From the NCBI GenBank assembly GCA_947169005.1, contig CAMVOG010000117.1, forward strand, positions 1 to 7,512: DNA of 7,512 nt. The letters are read 5' to 3'. The stretch comes from an uncultured Clostridia bacterium (GTDB taxonomy: Bacteria; Bacillota; Clostridia; Oscillospirales; Oscillospiraceae). The notes beneath the pieces were generated by a model. The model searched no databases. It was not told the DNA's origin and saw only the letters and a program-made list of their open reading frames with translations. The translations under genes were made by a program, and so were the position numbers. Position 1 is the stretch's first letter; every line of letters starts with the position of its first letter. This document shows, in pieces, positions 1-6,337 of this stretch.

Positions 1-36
1 GTCCTTGGGTTTTTTCATCACCGTGATCGGCGGCAT
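1..36 (-). CDS. Start of a second ABC half-transporter (partial)
   Basis: Twelve codons are visible before the window ends: MPPITVMKKPKD. The ATG lies one base after the TGA stop of the preceding ABC gene. A GGGAGGTGG ribosome binding site sits inside the last codons of that gene, about 7 nt ahead of the ATG. Such tight linkage is typical of the two halves of a heterodimeric ABC exporter, and the KKPKD stretch resembles the N-terminal tail many of these partners carry ahead of their first membrane helix. Because the preceding subunit has a degenerate ATP site, I infer that this gene encodes the half with the intact catalytic glutamate and histidine. That part lies outside the window, so only the start is directly supported. 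Confidence 0.65.
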   Translation of the reverse strand, partial: MPPITVMKKPKD

Positions 37-37
37 C

Positions 38-1777
38 TCACTCCACCTCCCCCATCTGATTCTCGTAGATGCGGCGGTACTTCTCGCAGGACGCCAACAG
101 CTCCTCATGCCGCCCGCGGCCAATAACGCGGCCCTCGTCCAGCACCAGAATCTCGTCCATGCCCATGACGGAGCTGACCCGCTGGGCCACGGTGATGGTG
201 GTGATGCCCGCGTAGTTTTCCCGCACGGCACGGCGCACGGCGGCGTCCGTGCGATAGTCCAGGGCAGAGGAGGAATCGTCCAGCACCAGGATGTCCGGGC
301 GGTCCGCCAGTGCGCGGGCGATCAGCAGCCGCTGACGCTGGCCCCCGCTGAAGTTGGCCCCGTGGATATCGGCCATTTCGTCCAGACCGCCCTCCTTTTC
401 CGCCACGAAGTCCGCGGCGCTGGCGTCCCGCAGGGCCTGCTCGATCTCCTCCCGGCTGACGGAGCGGCCGAAGGCCACGTTCTCCGCCACAGTATCGGCA
501 AAGATCATGTCGTTCTGGAAAACCACGCCGAAGTGACGGCGCAGCTCCTGCTTGTCATAGCAGCGCACGTCCTTCCCGTCCACGAAGATGTGGCCGGAGC
601 CCGCCTCATAAAAGCGCATGAGCAGATTGATGACGGTGGTCTTGCCGCAGCCCGTGGGGCCGATGATGCCGAGACTAGCCCCCTTGGGCATGCGGAAGGA
701 AATATCGTCCAGGCTCAGCTCCCGCCGGTTGGTATGGCCTGGGACCGCGTCATAGAGGAAGGAAACGTGGTCAAAGACGATGTAATCCCCACTGGGACAC
801 TCCGCGCCCTCCGTCTCGGGCAGGGTGGGCAGCTCGTCCACCTGGTCGATGACCTTGCGGATACGGGCGGAGGAGGCGTTGGCCTTGGACATCTGCATAA
901 AGACGCGGTTGATGCCCATGACGCCCATGAGGATCATGTTGAAGTAGGTCAGAAAGGCCAGGATCACGCCGGGCTCCGTAACGCCCGCGTTGACCCGGTA
1001 GGCTCCCACGATCACCACGACGGTGAGGCCCACGTTCATGGCCAGCATCATAATGGGGCCGGGCAGGGCCATGACGATGCCCGCCGTCTTCTCCCGGCGG
1101 ATCATGGTCTCGTTGGCCTCGTCAAAGCGGCGGCGCTCGTATTTTTCCTTGGACAGCGCCTTCACCACGCGGATGCCCACGATGTTTTCCCGCATGACCC
1201 GTACGATGGTGTCCACGCTCTGCTGCACCCGCTCATAGAGGGGGATGCCCTTGAGGGAGACGCCCACCACCGCCGCGATCATGATGGGAGCCAGGATCAC
1301 CAGGATCAGACTGAGACCCGTATCCATGACCATCGTGATGGCGATTCCTCCCAGGAGCCGGATAGGGGCCCGGACCCCGGCGGAGAAGATGCTCTGGATA
1401 AAGCTCTGCACGTTGTAGGAATCGGAGGTCATGCGGGAAATGATGCTGGGCAGGCCCAGCTCGTCCATCTGGTGCCCCGAAAGCCGCAGAGAGGCGGCGA
1501 AAAGATCCCGCCGGACCTGGTAGGTGGCCTGGGAGGCCAGCTTCACCGTGCGGCGGTTGGCAGACACGTTGAGCCAGCGGACCACCACCGCCAGGGCGAT
1601 CATCACCAGGCCCCAGAGCACAACGGGCAGGGCTTTCCCCTCCGGCGCCACGTTGTCGATCAGATGCTCCAGCACATAGGGCAGCAGCAGCTCCCCCAGG
1701 CTGCCCACGATCTTGATGAAAAGGATAAAGACGATCATGGCGCTTTTTGGTTTTAAATAAGAAAAGATAAAGCGCAT
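38..1777 (-). CDS. ABC exporter half-transporter with degenerate ATP site
   Basis: A membrane-spanning and ATPase protein (579 aa from ATG 1777) of the type I multidrug/lipid exporter fold, probably exporting an unknown, perhaps hydrophobic, compound across the cytoplasmic membrane. Six predicted helices lie near residues 12-36, 50-69, 131-152, 153-173, 236-260 and 270-289. The nucleotide-binding domain follows: Walker A GPTGCGKT at 373-380, Q-loop Gln421, signature FSGGQ at 476-480, Walker B ILVLD at 496-500, D-loop SALD. The residue after Walker B is Asp501 instead of the usual catalytic Glu, and the H-loop position is Gln532 (VAQR) instead of His. This pairing is known from the non-catalytic subunit of heterodimers such as TM287/288, which agrees with a second half starting one base downstream. 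A GTG at 1792 extends the frame by five codons but lies inside the ribosome binding site, so ATG 1777 is preferred. The substrate cannot be told from sequence. Confidence 0.95.
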   Translation of the reverse strand: MRFIFSYLKPKSAMIVFILFIKIVGSLGELLLPYVLEHLIDNVAPEGKALPVVLWGLVMIALAVVVRWLNVSANRRTVKLASQATYQVRRDLFAASLRLSGHQMDELGLPSIISRMTSDSYNVQSFIQSIFSAGVRAPIRLLGGIAITMVMDTGLSLILVILAPIMIAAVVGVSLKGIPLYERVQQSVDTIVRVMRENIVGIRVVKALSKEKYERRRFDEANETMIRREKTAGIVMALPGPIMMLAMNVGLTVVVIVGAYRVNAGVTEPGVILAFLTYFNMILMGVMGINRVFMQMSKANASSARIRKVIDQVDELPTLPETEGAECPSGDYIVFDHVSFLYDAVPGHTNRRELSLDDISFRMPKGASLGIIGPTGCGKTTVINLLMRFYEAGSGHIFVDGKDVRCYDKQELRRHFGVVFQNDMIFADTVAENVAFGRSVSREEIEQALRDASAADFVAEKEGGLDEMADIHGANFSGGQRQRLLIARALADRPDILVLDDSSSALDYRTDAAVRRAVRENYAGITTITVAQRVSSVMGMDEILVLDEGRVIGRGRHEELLASCEKYRRIYENQMGEVE

Positions 1778-1788
1778 GGGATATGACC

Positions 1789-1798
1789 TCACCTCCTT
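1789..1798 (-). promoter_or_regulatory. Strong ribosome binding site of the ABC gene
   Basis: The minus strand reads AAGGAGGTGA, a perfect 10-base complement to the usual 16S rRNA 3' tail, 11 nt before ATG 1777. It contains the GTG at 1792, which argues against that codon being the start. The spacing is longer than usual. Part of the site can pair with TCCTT just upstream (TCCTT-AAC-AAGGA, 1794-1806), a weak 5-bp hairpin that could partly mask it. Confidence 0.75.
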
Positions 1799-1819
1799 GT
1801 TAAGGATGGAGCTTTAAGC

Positions 1820-1849
1820 AGGACCCCCGGCCCTCGGGCCGGAGGTCCT
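1820..1849 (-). other. GC-rich hairpin between reductase and ABC genes
   Basis: An inverted repeat of 13 bp around a 4-nt CGAG loop (minus strand AGGACCTCCGGCC / GGCCGGGGGTCCT). Its one irregular pair is a G-U wobble in minus-strand RNA but a C-A mismatch in plus-strand RNA, so the structure fits minus-strand transcripts best. It lies 17 nt after the reductase stop. No T-tract follows on the minus strand, and only TTT on the plus strand, so it is not a textbook terminator. It could be a weak terminator, an RNA processing site or a 3'-end stabiliser that lets the ABC genes be expressed at a different level. Confidence 0.55.
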
Positions 1850-1866
1850 TTCCACATCCGTAAGAA

Positions 1867-3006
1867 TTATCCCTCAAAGAGGTCGGCGGCCTTTTTCAGC
1901 AGCTCGGTGATGGGCAGGTGCTGGGGGCAATGCTCCTCGCAGGACTTGCAGCCCACGCAGTCGGAGGCCTTGCCGCCGCGCCCGGTCATCATGCCGTAGC
2001 TGCGCTTCGCGCCGGTGAGGTTCTGATACTTCGTGTACTCATTGAGCTGATGGATGATGCCGGGGGTGGGGATCTCCTTGGGGCAGTTGGTGGTGCAGTA
2101 CTTGCAGCCCGTGCAGGGGATGGTGGGCAGGCTGTCCAGCTTTTTGACCACCTGGTCCAGCACGGCGCGGTCCGCCTCGCTCAGAGGCTCCATGTCCTTC
2201 ATGACGCGGGTGTTCTCCTCCACCTGCTCCAGGGTGGACATGCCGGAGAGGCAGGCGATGAGCCGGTTGAGGCTGGCGCAGAAGCGCAGGGCCCAGTAGG
2301 CGGGGGTCTTGTCCGGAGCGTAGTCCTTCAGGATCTTCTGAGCGTCCGGATGCATGGCCGCCAGGGAGCCGCCGCGGATGGGCTCCATGATGGTGATGGG
2401 CACGTTGTACTTCTGGCAGGTCTCATAACATAGACGGGACTGGACGGACTCGCTCTCCCAGTCCACGTAGTTGAGCTGAAGCTGCACCAGCTCCACCTCC
2501 GGATGGGCGGCGAGGATCTTGTCCAGGCAGGCGGCGGGAGAATGGAAGGAGAAGCCGATGTGCTTCACCAGGCCCCGCTCCTTGAGCTCCTTCATATAGT
2601 CCCAGCCCCCGGTCTTGTCCAGGGTCTCCAGGCTGCCCTCGCCGATGCCGTGGAGGAAGTAATAGTCGAAATACTCCAGGCCCGTGCGCTTGAGCTGGGT
2701 CTGGAAGATGTTCTCATAGTCCTCCCGGCCCTTGATGTCCCAGAGGGGCATCTTGTCGGTGACGGTGTAGCGGTCACGGGGATAGCGCTCCACCACGGCC
2801 TGGCGCAGCGCCTCCTCGGACATGCCGCCGTGATACATAAAGGCGGTGTCAAAGTAGGTATAGCCCCGCTCCAGGAAGAGGTCCACCATTTTCTTGACCA
2901 GCTCGATGTCGATGTCCCGGTCCGTCCCGCCGGGGAGGGTGGGCAGGCGCATGAGGCCAAAGCCCAGCTTCGGGGTGTCCTTGCCGAGATAGTTTTGCAT
3001 ACTCAT
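1867..3006 (-). CDS. Aldo/keto reductase with C-terminal 2x[4Fe-4S] ferredoxin domain
   Basis: A cytoplasmic oxidoreductase of 379 aa: an aldo/keto reductase (TIM) barrel over about residues 10-285 followed by a ferredoxin-like tail, the arrangement of the COG1453 group. The expected catalytic tetrad is visible: Asp53 in YFDTA, Tyr58 in MYHGG, Lys85 in TDKMP and His119 in FLHGIG. Two cluster-binding motifs follow: Cys298, 301, 304, 308 and Cys350, 353, 356, 360, each CX2CX2CX3C with a proline after the last Cys. The family normally uses NAD(P)H; the clusters suggest electron exchange with a ferredoxin-type partner in an anaerobe, which is inference. Substrate unknown. ATG 3006 is chosen because CGGAGG lies 8 nt upstream; a second Met two codons later is less well placed. 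It starts 20 nt after the SLOG gene, so it is probably co-transcribed. Confidence 0.93.
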   Translation of the reverse strand: MSMQNYLGKDTPKLGFGLMRLPTLPGGTDRDIDIELVKKMVDLFLERGYTYFDTAFMYHGGMSEEALRQAVVERYPRDRYTVTDKMPLWDIKGREDYENIFQTQLKRTGLEYFDYYFLHGIGEGSLETLDKTGGWDYMKELKERGLVKHIGFSFHSPAACLDKILAAHPEVELVQLQLNYVDWESESVQSRLCYETCQKYNVPITIMEPIRGGSLAAMHPDAQKILKDYAPDKTPAYWALRFCASLNRLIACLSGMSTLEQVEENTRVMKDMEPLSEADRAVLDQVVKKLDSLPTIPCTGCKYCTTNCPKEIPTPGIIHQLNEYTKYQNLTGAKRSYGMMTGRGGKASDCVGCKSCEEHCPQHLPITELLKKAADLFEG

Positions 3007-3026
3007 CTTTTGTTCCTCCGTTTATT

Positions 3027-3521
3027 CTAAATTATTGGATCTTCTTCGTCCAGCAGCATCGCCAGGTTCACGACCTCCAGGCCCTGGCGCAGGGCATAGG
3101 AGGCGGTGTAGGCGGTGCCCCCGCTCATTTCCGTGAGGTAGCAGAGGCAGAGGGTGCTGTGCTCCACCATGTACCGGTCACGGGTGAGCAGGCTGCTCTT
3201 GATGTAGCGCTCGGCGGCGTACCAGACCTCGTCTGCCCGGGATAGGATCTCCCGGTATTGCAGCCTGTCCCGCTCCGGCCATAAGGCGTCCTGCTCCGGG
3301 CAGGGCAGGGCCAGGCAGAGCCGCAGGGAGGGCTCCCGCTCCTTCTCCCGCAGGACGGCCAGGGCCGCCAGCGTATCAAAGCCCAGGGCCCCGCCGCACC
3401 AGAAGCGGCGATACCCCCGGCCAATGCACTGACGCAGGGCCATCGGCAGCAGCCGCGCGAGCTTTTCCCGGTCCGCCGCCGGGACCTCCCGGTGGCCCGT
3501 AAAGCAAACAGAATCGTTCAT
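3027..3521 (-). CDS. YpsA/DUF1273-like SLOG-family protein
   Basis: A small soluble protein of 164 aa with the Rossmann-like SLOG fold of the YpsA (DUF1273) group. Visible hallmarks are the N-terminal strand ending CFTGHR (residues 6-11), the glycine-rich loop CGGALGFD (42-49) with its acidic residue, the RDRYMVEHS segment (114-122) and the late loop GGTAYT (134-139) followed by a helix. SLOG proteins are thought to bind nucleotides or nucleotide-derived ligands; B. subtilis YpsA is linked to cell division, but a precise activity is not established. No membrane helix or signal peptide is seen. The ATG lies 6 nt after the stop of the PfoR-like gene with only a modest GAGG element in between, suggesting translational coupling. 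Its place between a pncB-PfoR pair and a reductase suggests a sensing role around NAD or nucleotides, which is inference. Confidence 0.88.
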   Translation of the reverse strand: MNDSVCFTGHREVPAADREKLARLLPMALRQCIGRGYRRFWCGGALGFDTLAALAVLREKEREPSLRLCLALPCPEQDALWPERDRLQYREILSRADEVWYAAERYIKSSLLTRDRYMVEHSTLCLCYLTEMSGGTAYTASYALRQGLEVVNLAMLLDEEDPII

Positions 3522-3527
3522 GCCGCC

Positions 3528-4643
3528 TCAGCTCAGCTTGAGGTCGCCTTCCTTGATCCAGCCCAGCTTCCGCAGGACCAGGCCGAAGGCCCAGGCCAGA
3601 AGGCCGGGAAGGATGAAGGAGATCAGCACCAGGCCGATCCAGTCCGTGGCAGTGATGGCGGCCTTTACGCCCGCCTCCACGTCCGCCACCCAGCCAGTGT
3701 AGACGCCGATCTGCCCGCAGAAGCCGCAGGTGCCCATGCCGGAGTTGACGGCGGCGCCGTTCATCTGCAGCTTGAAAACGCAGGTGGCGATGGGGCCCGT
3801 GATGGCGGAGGCCAGCGTGGGCGGGATCCAGATGCGGGGATTCTTCACGATATTGCCCATCTGGAGCATACTGGTGCCGATGCCCTGGCTCACCAGGCCG
3901 CCCCAGCGGTTTTCCCGGAAGGACATGACGGCAAAGCCCACCATCTGGGCGCAGCAGCCCGCCACAGCGGCCCCGCCCGCGAGGCCCGTAAGGGTAAAGG
4001 CGGCGCAGAGGGCGGCGGAGGAGATGGGCAGCGTCAGCGCGACGCCCACCAGCACCGAGACCACGATGCCCACGAGGAAGGGCTGCAGCTCCGTGGCCAG
4101 CATGATAAGCTGGCCCACCCAGCGGGCGGCCGTGCCGATAGGGGCCGCGATCAGCCAGGCCAGGCCCACGCCCACCAAAATCGTGAGAATGGGCGTCACC
4201 AGAATGTCGATCTTCGTTTCCTTACTGATGAGCTTGCCGCACTCAGAGGCGACGACGGCCACCACATAGACGGCCAGGGGTCCCCCCGCGCCGCCCAGGG
4301 CGTTGGTGGCGAAGCCCACGGGGATCAGCGAGAACAGCACCATAGGCGGGGCCGCCAGGGCATAGCCGATAGAGACGGCCATGGCCGGGCCCACCATAGC
4401 AGAGGCCAGGCCCCCGATGGTATAGGCAACCGCCTTTTCATCCGCGCCCACCGTGACCACGGTGGAGGTGAGAAAGCCGATATGGAGCTGACTGCCCAGG
4501 GTATTGAGAATAGTGCCCACCAGCAGGGTGCAGAAAAGGCCCTGGGCCATGGCGCCCAGCGCATCCACCCCATAGCGGCGTCCGGAAAGCACCACGTTTT
4601 TCTTTTTGAAGAAGGCCGCAATGGCGGCAAAAAGCTTTTTCAT
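3528..4643 (-). CDS. PfoR-like PTS IIC-type membrane protein
   Basis: A polytopic membrane protein of 371 aa resembling the PTS_EIIC_2 / PfoR group (COG3641). After a basic N-terminus, hydrophobic segments lie near residues 26-48, 70-98, 102-116, 120-138, 147-167, 188-206, 208-230, 270-290 and 332-357. Family-like signatures include GKLISKETKIDILVTP (136-151), LPISSAA (205-211) and GMGTCGFCGQ (302-311). It has no attached IIA or IIB domain and none is encoded nearby, so sugar phosphorylation by the usual PTS route is not supported; a channel or carrier role is as likely. The old name, perfringolysin regulator, is doubtful for the family. Start ATG 4643 has GGGGAGGG 8 nt upstream. It lies 46 nt after pncB and 6 nt before the SLOG gene. 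The substrate is unknown; its neighbour raises nicotinate or a related compound as a guess. Confidence 0.88.
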   Translation of the reverse strand: MKKLFAAIAAFFKKKNVVLSGRRYGVDALGAMAQGLFCTLLVGTILNTLGSQLHIGFLTSTVVTVGADEKAVAYTIGGLASAMVGPAMAVSIGYALAAPPMVLFSLIPVGFATNALGGAGGPLAVYVVAVVASECGKLISKETKIDILVTPILTILVGVGLAWLIAAPIGTAARWVGQLIMLATELQPFLVGIVVSVLVGVALTLPISSAALCAAFTLTGLAGGAAVAGCCAQMVGFAVMSFRENRWGGLVSQGIGTSMLQMGNIVKNPRIWIPPTLASAITGPIATCVFKLQMNGAAVNSGMGTCGFCGQIGVYTGWVADVEAGVKAAITATDWIGLVLISFILPGLLAWAFGLVLRKLGWIKEGDLKLS

Positions 4644-4665
4644 TGGGATTTCCCTCCCCTTTTGC

Positions 4666-4684
4666 GGGCGGCAGGTTGCCGCCC
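4666..4684 (-). other. Intercistronic hairpin between pncB and the PfoR-like gene
   Basis: A perfect 8-bp inverted repeat, GGGCGGCA / TGCCGCCC, with a 3-nt loop sits in the 46-nt gap. On the minus strand it is followed by GCAAAAGGGGAGGG, that is, by the next ribosome binding site and not by a T-tract. It is therefore unlikely to stop transcription and more likely affects mRNA stability or the balance between the two genes. Confidence 0.5.
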
Positions 4685-4689
4685 CTGCA

Positions 4690-6156
4690 TTAGCGGCTGC
4701 TCGTGCCCTGGCTCATGCTGCGCAGGAGTTCAAAGCGGATGTCCCAGAGCTTGCGGGACAGGTCCACGTAATAATTGTGGGGATAGTCAAAGCGCTTGAC
4801 CTCGTCCCAGAGCTTGTCGATCTCGGCGGCGCAATAGGCCTTGATCTCGTCCAGCCCCGGCTTTTCGTAGACCAGCTTACCGCCCAGGAAGATGGGCTGC
4901 AGCAGCTCCCGGGCGGTGAAGTCCGTAAGGGTCTTCTCCTTCCAGGTCACGTCCGGATCAAAGATCGTAAGGGGCTGGGTGGTGTCCACCACCTCGTCGT
5001 GGAGGGTGATATAGTCCGCAAGGGCCTTGCCGCTGTCGTTGGCAAAGAGGCGGTAAACCTTCTTGAAATGGGGATTCGTGATCTTCGCCAGGTTTTCGCT
5101 GATCTTGATCTTGGGCACGATGGTGCCGTCCGGCTTCTCCACGGCGGCCAGCTTGTAGACGCCGCCGAAGACCGGCTCGGAACGGGCGGTAATGAGCCGC
5201 TCGCCCACGCCAAAGGAGTCGATCTGGGCGTCCTGGCTCAGCAGGTCGGAGATCAGATACTCGTCCAGGGCGTTGGAGACCGTGATCTTGCACTCGGTCC
5301 AGCCCGCCTCGTCCAGCATCTTCCGGGCCCGCTTGGTGAGATAGGTCAGGTCGCCGGAGTCGATGCGGATGCCGCACTTAGTGATGCCCCGGGGCTTCAG
5401 CACCTCGTTGAAGGCGCGAATAGCGTCCGGGATGCCGCTTTTCAGCACATTGTAGGTATCCACCAGGAGGACCGCGTTATCCGGGTAGGTCTCGCAATAG
5501 GCCTTGAAGGCCTCATACTGGCTGTCGAACATCTGCACCCAGGAGTGGGCCATGGTGCCCCCGGCGTAAACGCCGTAGAGCTGGTCGGAAATGGTGCAGG
5601 CAGTGCCCGCGCAGCCGCCGATATAGGCCGCCCGCGCGCCCAGGATGGCCCCGTCCGCCCCCTGGGCCCGGCGGGAGCCGAACTCCAGCACCGTGCGGCC
5701 CTTGGCGGCCCGGACGATGCGGTTGGCCTTGGTGGCGATGAGGCTCTGATGGTTGATGGAAAGCAGCACGAAGGTCTCAATGAGCTGGGCCTGGATGGCC
5801 GGGGCACGGACCGTCAGCAGCGGCTCCCGGGGAAAGACGGGCGTCCCCTCCGGCACGGCGTAGATATCGCCCGTGAAGCGGAAGTTTGCCAGATAGTTCA
5901 GAAAATCCTCGGAAAAGAGCTTGCGGGAGCGGAGGTATTCGATGGCCTCCGGGTCAAAATGAAGGTTTTCGATATAGTTGATGACCTGTTCCAGGCCCGC
6001 GGCAATGGCGAAGCCGCCGTTATCGGGCACGGCCCGGAAGAACACGTCGAAATAGCAGATCTGGTCGGCCATCCCGTGGTCCAGATAACCGTTGCCCATG
6101 GTCAGCTCGTAAAAATCGCAGAGCATGGTGAGATTCAGTTTCTCATTTGGCAGCAT
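4690..6156 (-). CDS. pncB: Nicotinate phosphoribosyltransferase
   Basis: Cytoplasmic NAD-salvage enzyme that joins nicotinate and PRPP to make nicotinate mononucleotide, with ATP hydrolysis driving the reaction (488 aa from ATG 6156). Family marks, in order: the N-terminal LTMLCDFYELTMGNGYL, the FGSRRAQG segment (159-166), GTMAHSWVQMF (200-210) with His204 as the expected phosphorylated histidine, the barrel motifs VDTYNVLKSG (232-241) and GIRIDSGDL (262-270), then SFGVGERL (314-321). The length is normal for the family. A GTG at 6165 extends the frame by three codons but forms part of the GAGGTG ribosome binding site, so ATG 6156, 6 nt after that site, is preferred. It is the first gene of the operon, directly behind a well-formed promoter region, with a PfoR-like membrane protein and a SLOG protein downstream. 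No frame damage is seen. Confidence 0.97.
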   Translation of the reverse strand: MLPNEKLNLTMLCDFYELTMGNGYLDHGMADQICYFDVFFRAVPDNGGFAIAAGLEQVINYIENLHFDPEAIEYLRSRKLFSEDFLNYLANFRFTGDIYAVPEGTPVFPREPLLTVRAPAIQAQLIETFVLLSINHQSLIATKANRIVRAAKGRTVLEFGSRRAQGADGAILGARAAYIGGCAGTACTISDQLYGVYAGGTMAHSWVQMFDSQYEAFKAYCETYPDNAVLLVDTYNVLKSGIPDAIRAFNEVLKPRGITKCGIRIDSGDLTYLTKRARKMLDEAGWTECKITVSNALDEYLISDLLSQDAQIDSFGVGERLITARSEPVFGGVYKLAAVEKPDGTIVPKIKISENLAKITNPHFKKVYRLFANDSGKALADYITLHDEVVDTTQPLTIFDPDVTWKEKTLTDFTARELLQPIFLGGKLVYEKPGLDEIKAYCAAEIDKLWDEVKRFDYPHNYYVDLSRKLWDIRFELLRSMSQGTSSR

Positions 6157-6162
6157 GACAGG

Positions 6163-6168
6163 CACCTC
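6163..6168 (-). promoter_or_regulatory. Ribosome binding site of pncB
   Basis: GAGGTG on the minus strand, 6 nt before ATG 6156. It decides the start codon because it contains the alternative GTG at 6165. Confidence 0.7.
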
Positions 6169-6180
6169 GATGATTGATTA

Positions 6181-6210
6181 GTTCAGAGTTCAGAGCTCAG
6201 AGTTCAGAGC
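6181..6210. repeat. Heptamer tandem repeat, block 1
   Basis: Four adjoining 7-bp units on the plus strand: GTTCAGA, GTTCAGA, GCTCAGA, GTTCAGA, then GC. Only one base differs among the units. The block lies between the promoter boxes and the pncB ribosome binding site, so it would be in or at the start of the 5' untranslated leader. Role unknown; unit number might vary between strains by slippage. Confidence 0.85.
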
Positions 6211-6212
6211 TT

Positions 6213-6250
6213 ATTATAAGTATTATATCTCTTGCTGTGCAAAAAAGCAA
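6213..6250 (-). promoter_or_regulatory. Promoter region of the pncB operon
   Basis: Two overlapping sigma-A type arrangements are seen on the minus strand. The first is TTGCTT (6245-6250), a 17-nt spacer and a perfect TATAAT (6222-6227). The second is TTGCAC (6237-6242), an 18-nt spacer and TATAAT (6213-6218). Both -35 boxes match the consensus only at TTG, but the -10 boxes and spacing are good. Transcription would begin around 6205-6216 and give a leader of about 50-60 nt to pncB. The AT-rich stretch stands out against the GC-rich genes. Confidence 0.72.
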
Positions 6251-6252
6251 GA
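6230..6252. promoter_or_regulatory. Inverted repeat over the -35 region, possible operator
   Basis: A 7-bp inverted repeat with a 9-nt spacer (minus strand TCTTGCT-N9-AGCAAGA). It covers both -35 candidates and ends two bases from the first TATAAT box, the right place for a repressor. It could equally be a chance hairpin. I do not recognise it as the site of a known niacin regulator. Confidence 0.4.
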
Positions 6253-6260
6253 TGCAGGTG

Positions 6261-6295
6261 GAGAACAAGGGAACAGGGCTCAGGGAACAAGAACA
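6261..6295. repeat. Degenerate heptamer repeat, block 2
   Basis: Plus strand: GAGAACA, A, GGGAACA, GGGCTCA, GGGAACA, AGAACA, a second 7-bp periodic block on the other side of the promoter. It partly overlaps the T-rich tail of the pilin-gene terminator. The units differ from block 1, but each block has a variant unit containing GCTCA between more regular units. Origin unknown. Confidence 0.6.
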
Positions 6296-6319
6296 CCGCG
6301 CCGGAAACCGACGCGGTGT
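6286..6319 (-). terminator. Terminator of the pilin-like gene
   Basis: On the minus strand, 18 nt after the stop codon, an 8-bp stem ACACCGCG / CGCGGTGT continues, after one mismatch, into CGG-TTT-CCG. It is followed by TTCTTGTT. The stem is strong and the tail is T-rich though broken by C and G, so moderate rho-independent termination is expected. It separates the pilin-like gene from the pncB promoter. Confidence 0.7.
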
Positions 6320-6337
6320 AAAAACCATACAGTCTTA

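Noticed and set aside
5..1756. A 583-codon open frame on the plus strand opposite the ABC gene
   Set aside because: It mirrors a gene with clear ABC motifs. Its product is rich in His, Gly, Asp and Gln with no recognisable domain, the usual result of G/C-rich third positions in the true gene.
1778..1792. Longer ABC protein starting at GTG 1792
   Set aside because: That GTG is part of the AAGGAGGTGA ribosome binding site, and the extra residues precede the normal family N-terminus.
1820..1849. Rho-independent terminator after the aldo/keto reductase gene
   Set aside because: The stem is strong but no T-tract follows on the minus strand, so it is listed as a hairpin of uncertain role.
3492..6177. 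Two long plus-strand frames (435 and 523 codons) opposite the SLOG, PfoR-like and pncB genes
   Set aside because: They cross real gene boundaries, have low-complexity Gly/His/Arg/Gln-rich products and no family motifs. They are shadows of the minus-strand genes.
6181..6295. CRISPR array
   Set aside because: The repeats are 7 bp, directly adjoining and without spacers.
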